Part shown: in pieces, positions 24,269 through 24,825 of the stretch
Layout: every line of letters starts with the position of its first letter
Numbering within the stretch: the stretch's first letter is position 1
Origin: Leptospira sp.
GTDB lineage: Bacteria; Spirochaetota; Leptospiria; Leptospirales; Leptospiraceae
DNA length: 24,825 bases
Direction: 5' to 3'
NCBI GenBank assembly: GCA_021413405.1
Contig: JAIOQL010000632.1
Span: forward strand, 1-24,825
Position numbers and translations under genes: made by a program
The notes under the pieces: generated by a model
Database searches by the model: none
What the model was told of the DNA's origin: nothing
What the model saw: the letters and a program-made list of their open reading frames with translations, nothing else

Positions 24269-24825
24269 AATCTTTCCGATTTATTTTTTGAGCGTAATCG
24301 CTGCGTTATATTTTTCCTGCAACAATGTGGAAGATAAATTAAAAGCGCTGGCTCCTCCTTCAGAGAGTCCCGGAGCTCCTAAAGTAGTATCATCGCTTCC
24401 GGCTGCAAACCAGGATGGAGTCGATAAAAACCAGGCACTTATATTTACGTTTAATAAAGAAGTTGATCCGCAAACCTGCATGAATGCATTTACTATGCAG
24501 CCTCCGATAACAGGCCTCTATGATTTCACCGGCCCAATAATGAAATTTAAGCCCTCTGCAAAATTGAGAGGTGGTATTACTTATGTAGCAAGTCTTTCCC
24601 GGAGGTGCGAAGACAAAGAAGGAAGGGATCTGGAAGCACCTTACAGTGTCAGTTTTACTGTCAGTAAGGATACCACAACGCCAACACTGGTATCGGTTCA
24701 GGCTAAAACAAATGCAACGGGATGTAGCCAGGCCAGTCCTTTAATAGAGATAGTAAATTTTCAAAGTAATTATTATAGTACAAAAAATATTTGTAAAGAC
24801 ACTCCAGTCGTACTCAATTTTTCAA
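24258..24825 (+). CDS. Lipoprotein with Big_5 (Ig-like) domain, 3' end outside window
   Basis: ATG 24258 overlaps the TolC gene's end and opens a frame that stays open to the window edge (189 codons seen). A Lys/Arg N-terminus and hydrophobic core lead to LYFSC with Cys21, a good spirochaete lipobox. Residues about 41-132 (VVSSLPAANQDGVDKNQALIFTFNKEV region to VSFTVSKD) fit a bacterial Ig-like Big_5 domain, as in SbsA-type proteins. A second segment with several cysteines begins near 150 and is cut off. The overlap with TolC suggests coexpression, perhaps as an exported partner. Function is unknown. Confidence 0.8.
   Translation, partial: MRIKIFPIYFLSVIAALYFSCNNVEDKLKALAPPSESPGAPKVVSSLPAANQDGVDKNQALIFTFNKEVDPQTCMNAFTMQPPITGLYDFTGPIMKFKPSAKLRGGITYVASLSRRCEDKEGRDLEAPYSVSFTVSKDTTTPTLVSVQAKTNATGCSQASPLIEIVNFQSNYYSTKNICKDTPVVLNFS

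Overview
The window reads as Leptospira chromosome or that of a very close relative. The strongest marker is a DUF1564 protein at 7986-8471, a family essentially confined to Leptospira. Spirochaete-type lipoprotein signals, a 7TMR-DISM/PP2C phosphatase and moderate GC (low-to-mid 40s % by eye) agree. There is no rRNA, no convincing tRNA, no CRISPR array, no transposase and no phage block. Most genes are ordinary and intact.

Layout. 1-650: a decayed nuclease gene (SNase-like, preceded by a DUF1016-like stub) with frameshifts and an internal deletion, then empty sequence. 654-3732 (+): a tightly packed, mostly overlapping operon of a TonB-like protein, a NusG-family (UpxY/RfaH-like) antiterminator, arabinose-5-phosphate isomerase (KDO pathway), type I dehydroquinate dehydratase and a DUF423 membrane protein. 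3827-7807 (+): two tandem paralogous LTA-synthase-type membrane phosphotransferases, closed by a probable terminator. 7946-8823 (+): a hairpin, the DUF1564 gene and a small secreted four-cysteine protein with a hairpin leader. 8826-12821 (-): a 682-aa orphan protein and a lipoprotein-like protein carrying seven beta-propeller repeats.

13025-16100 (+): purT and a Uup-type ABC-F ATPase. 16101-16800: a 700-bp gap in which I find two unlisted micro-membrane-protein ORFs on the minus strand and one inverted repeat. 16801-20406 (-): a 7TM sensor with a PP2C (SpoIIE/RsbU-like) output domain, and a long acyl-CoA dehydrogenase. 20480-20625: a GC-rich element with nested perfect inverted repeats, probably a dispersed repeat. 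20677-22256 (-): a three-gene operon of an ABM-like protein, a four-helix membrane protein and an ECF-like sigma factor with a Cys-rich extended C-terminus. A TGTCACA motif lies just upstream. 22257-22663: a long divergent leader with a hairpin. 22664-24825 (+): a TolC-family outer-membrane channel overlapping a Big_5 lipoprotein that runs off the window end.

Two themes recur. One is envelope construction: KDO precursor, NusG paralog, LtaS-like pair, TonB-like protein, TolC plus lipoprotein, propeller protein. The other is signalling: PP2C phosphatase and the sigma operon. The best candidates for something undescribed are the sigma/membrane/ABM operon with its possible autoregulatory promoter, the LtaS-like pair in a double-membraned spirochaete, and the micro-membrane proteins. 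None of these is proven by sequence alone.
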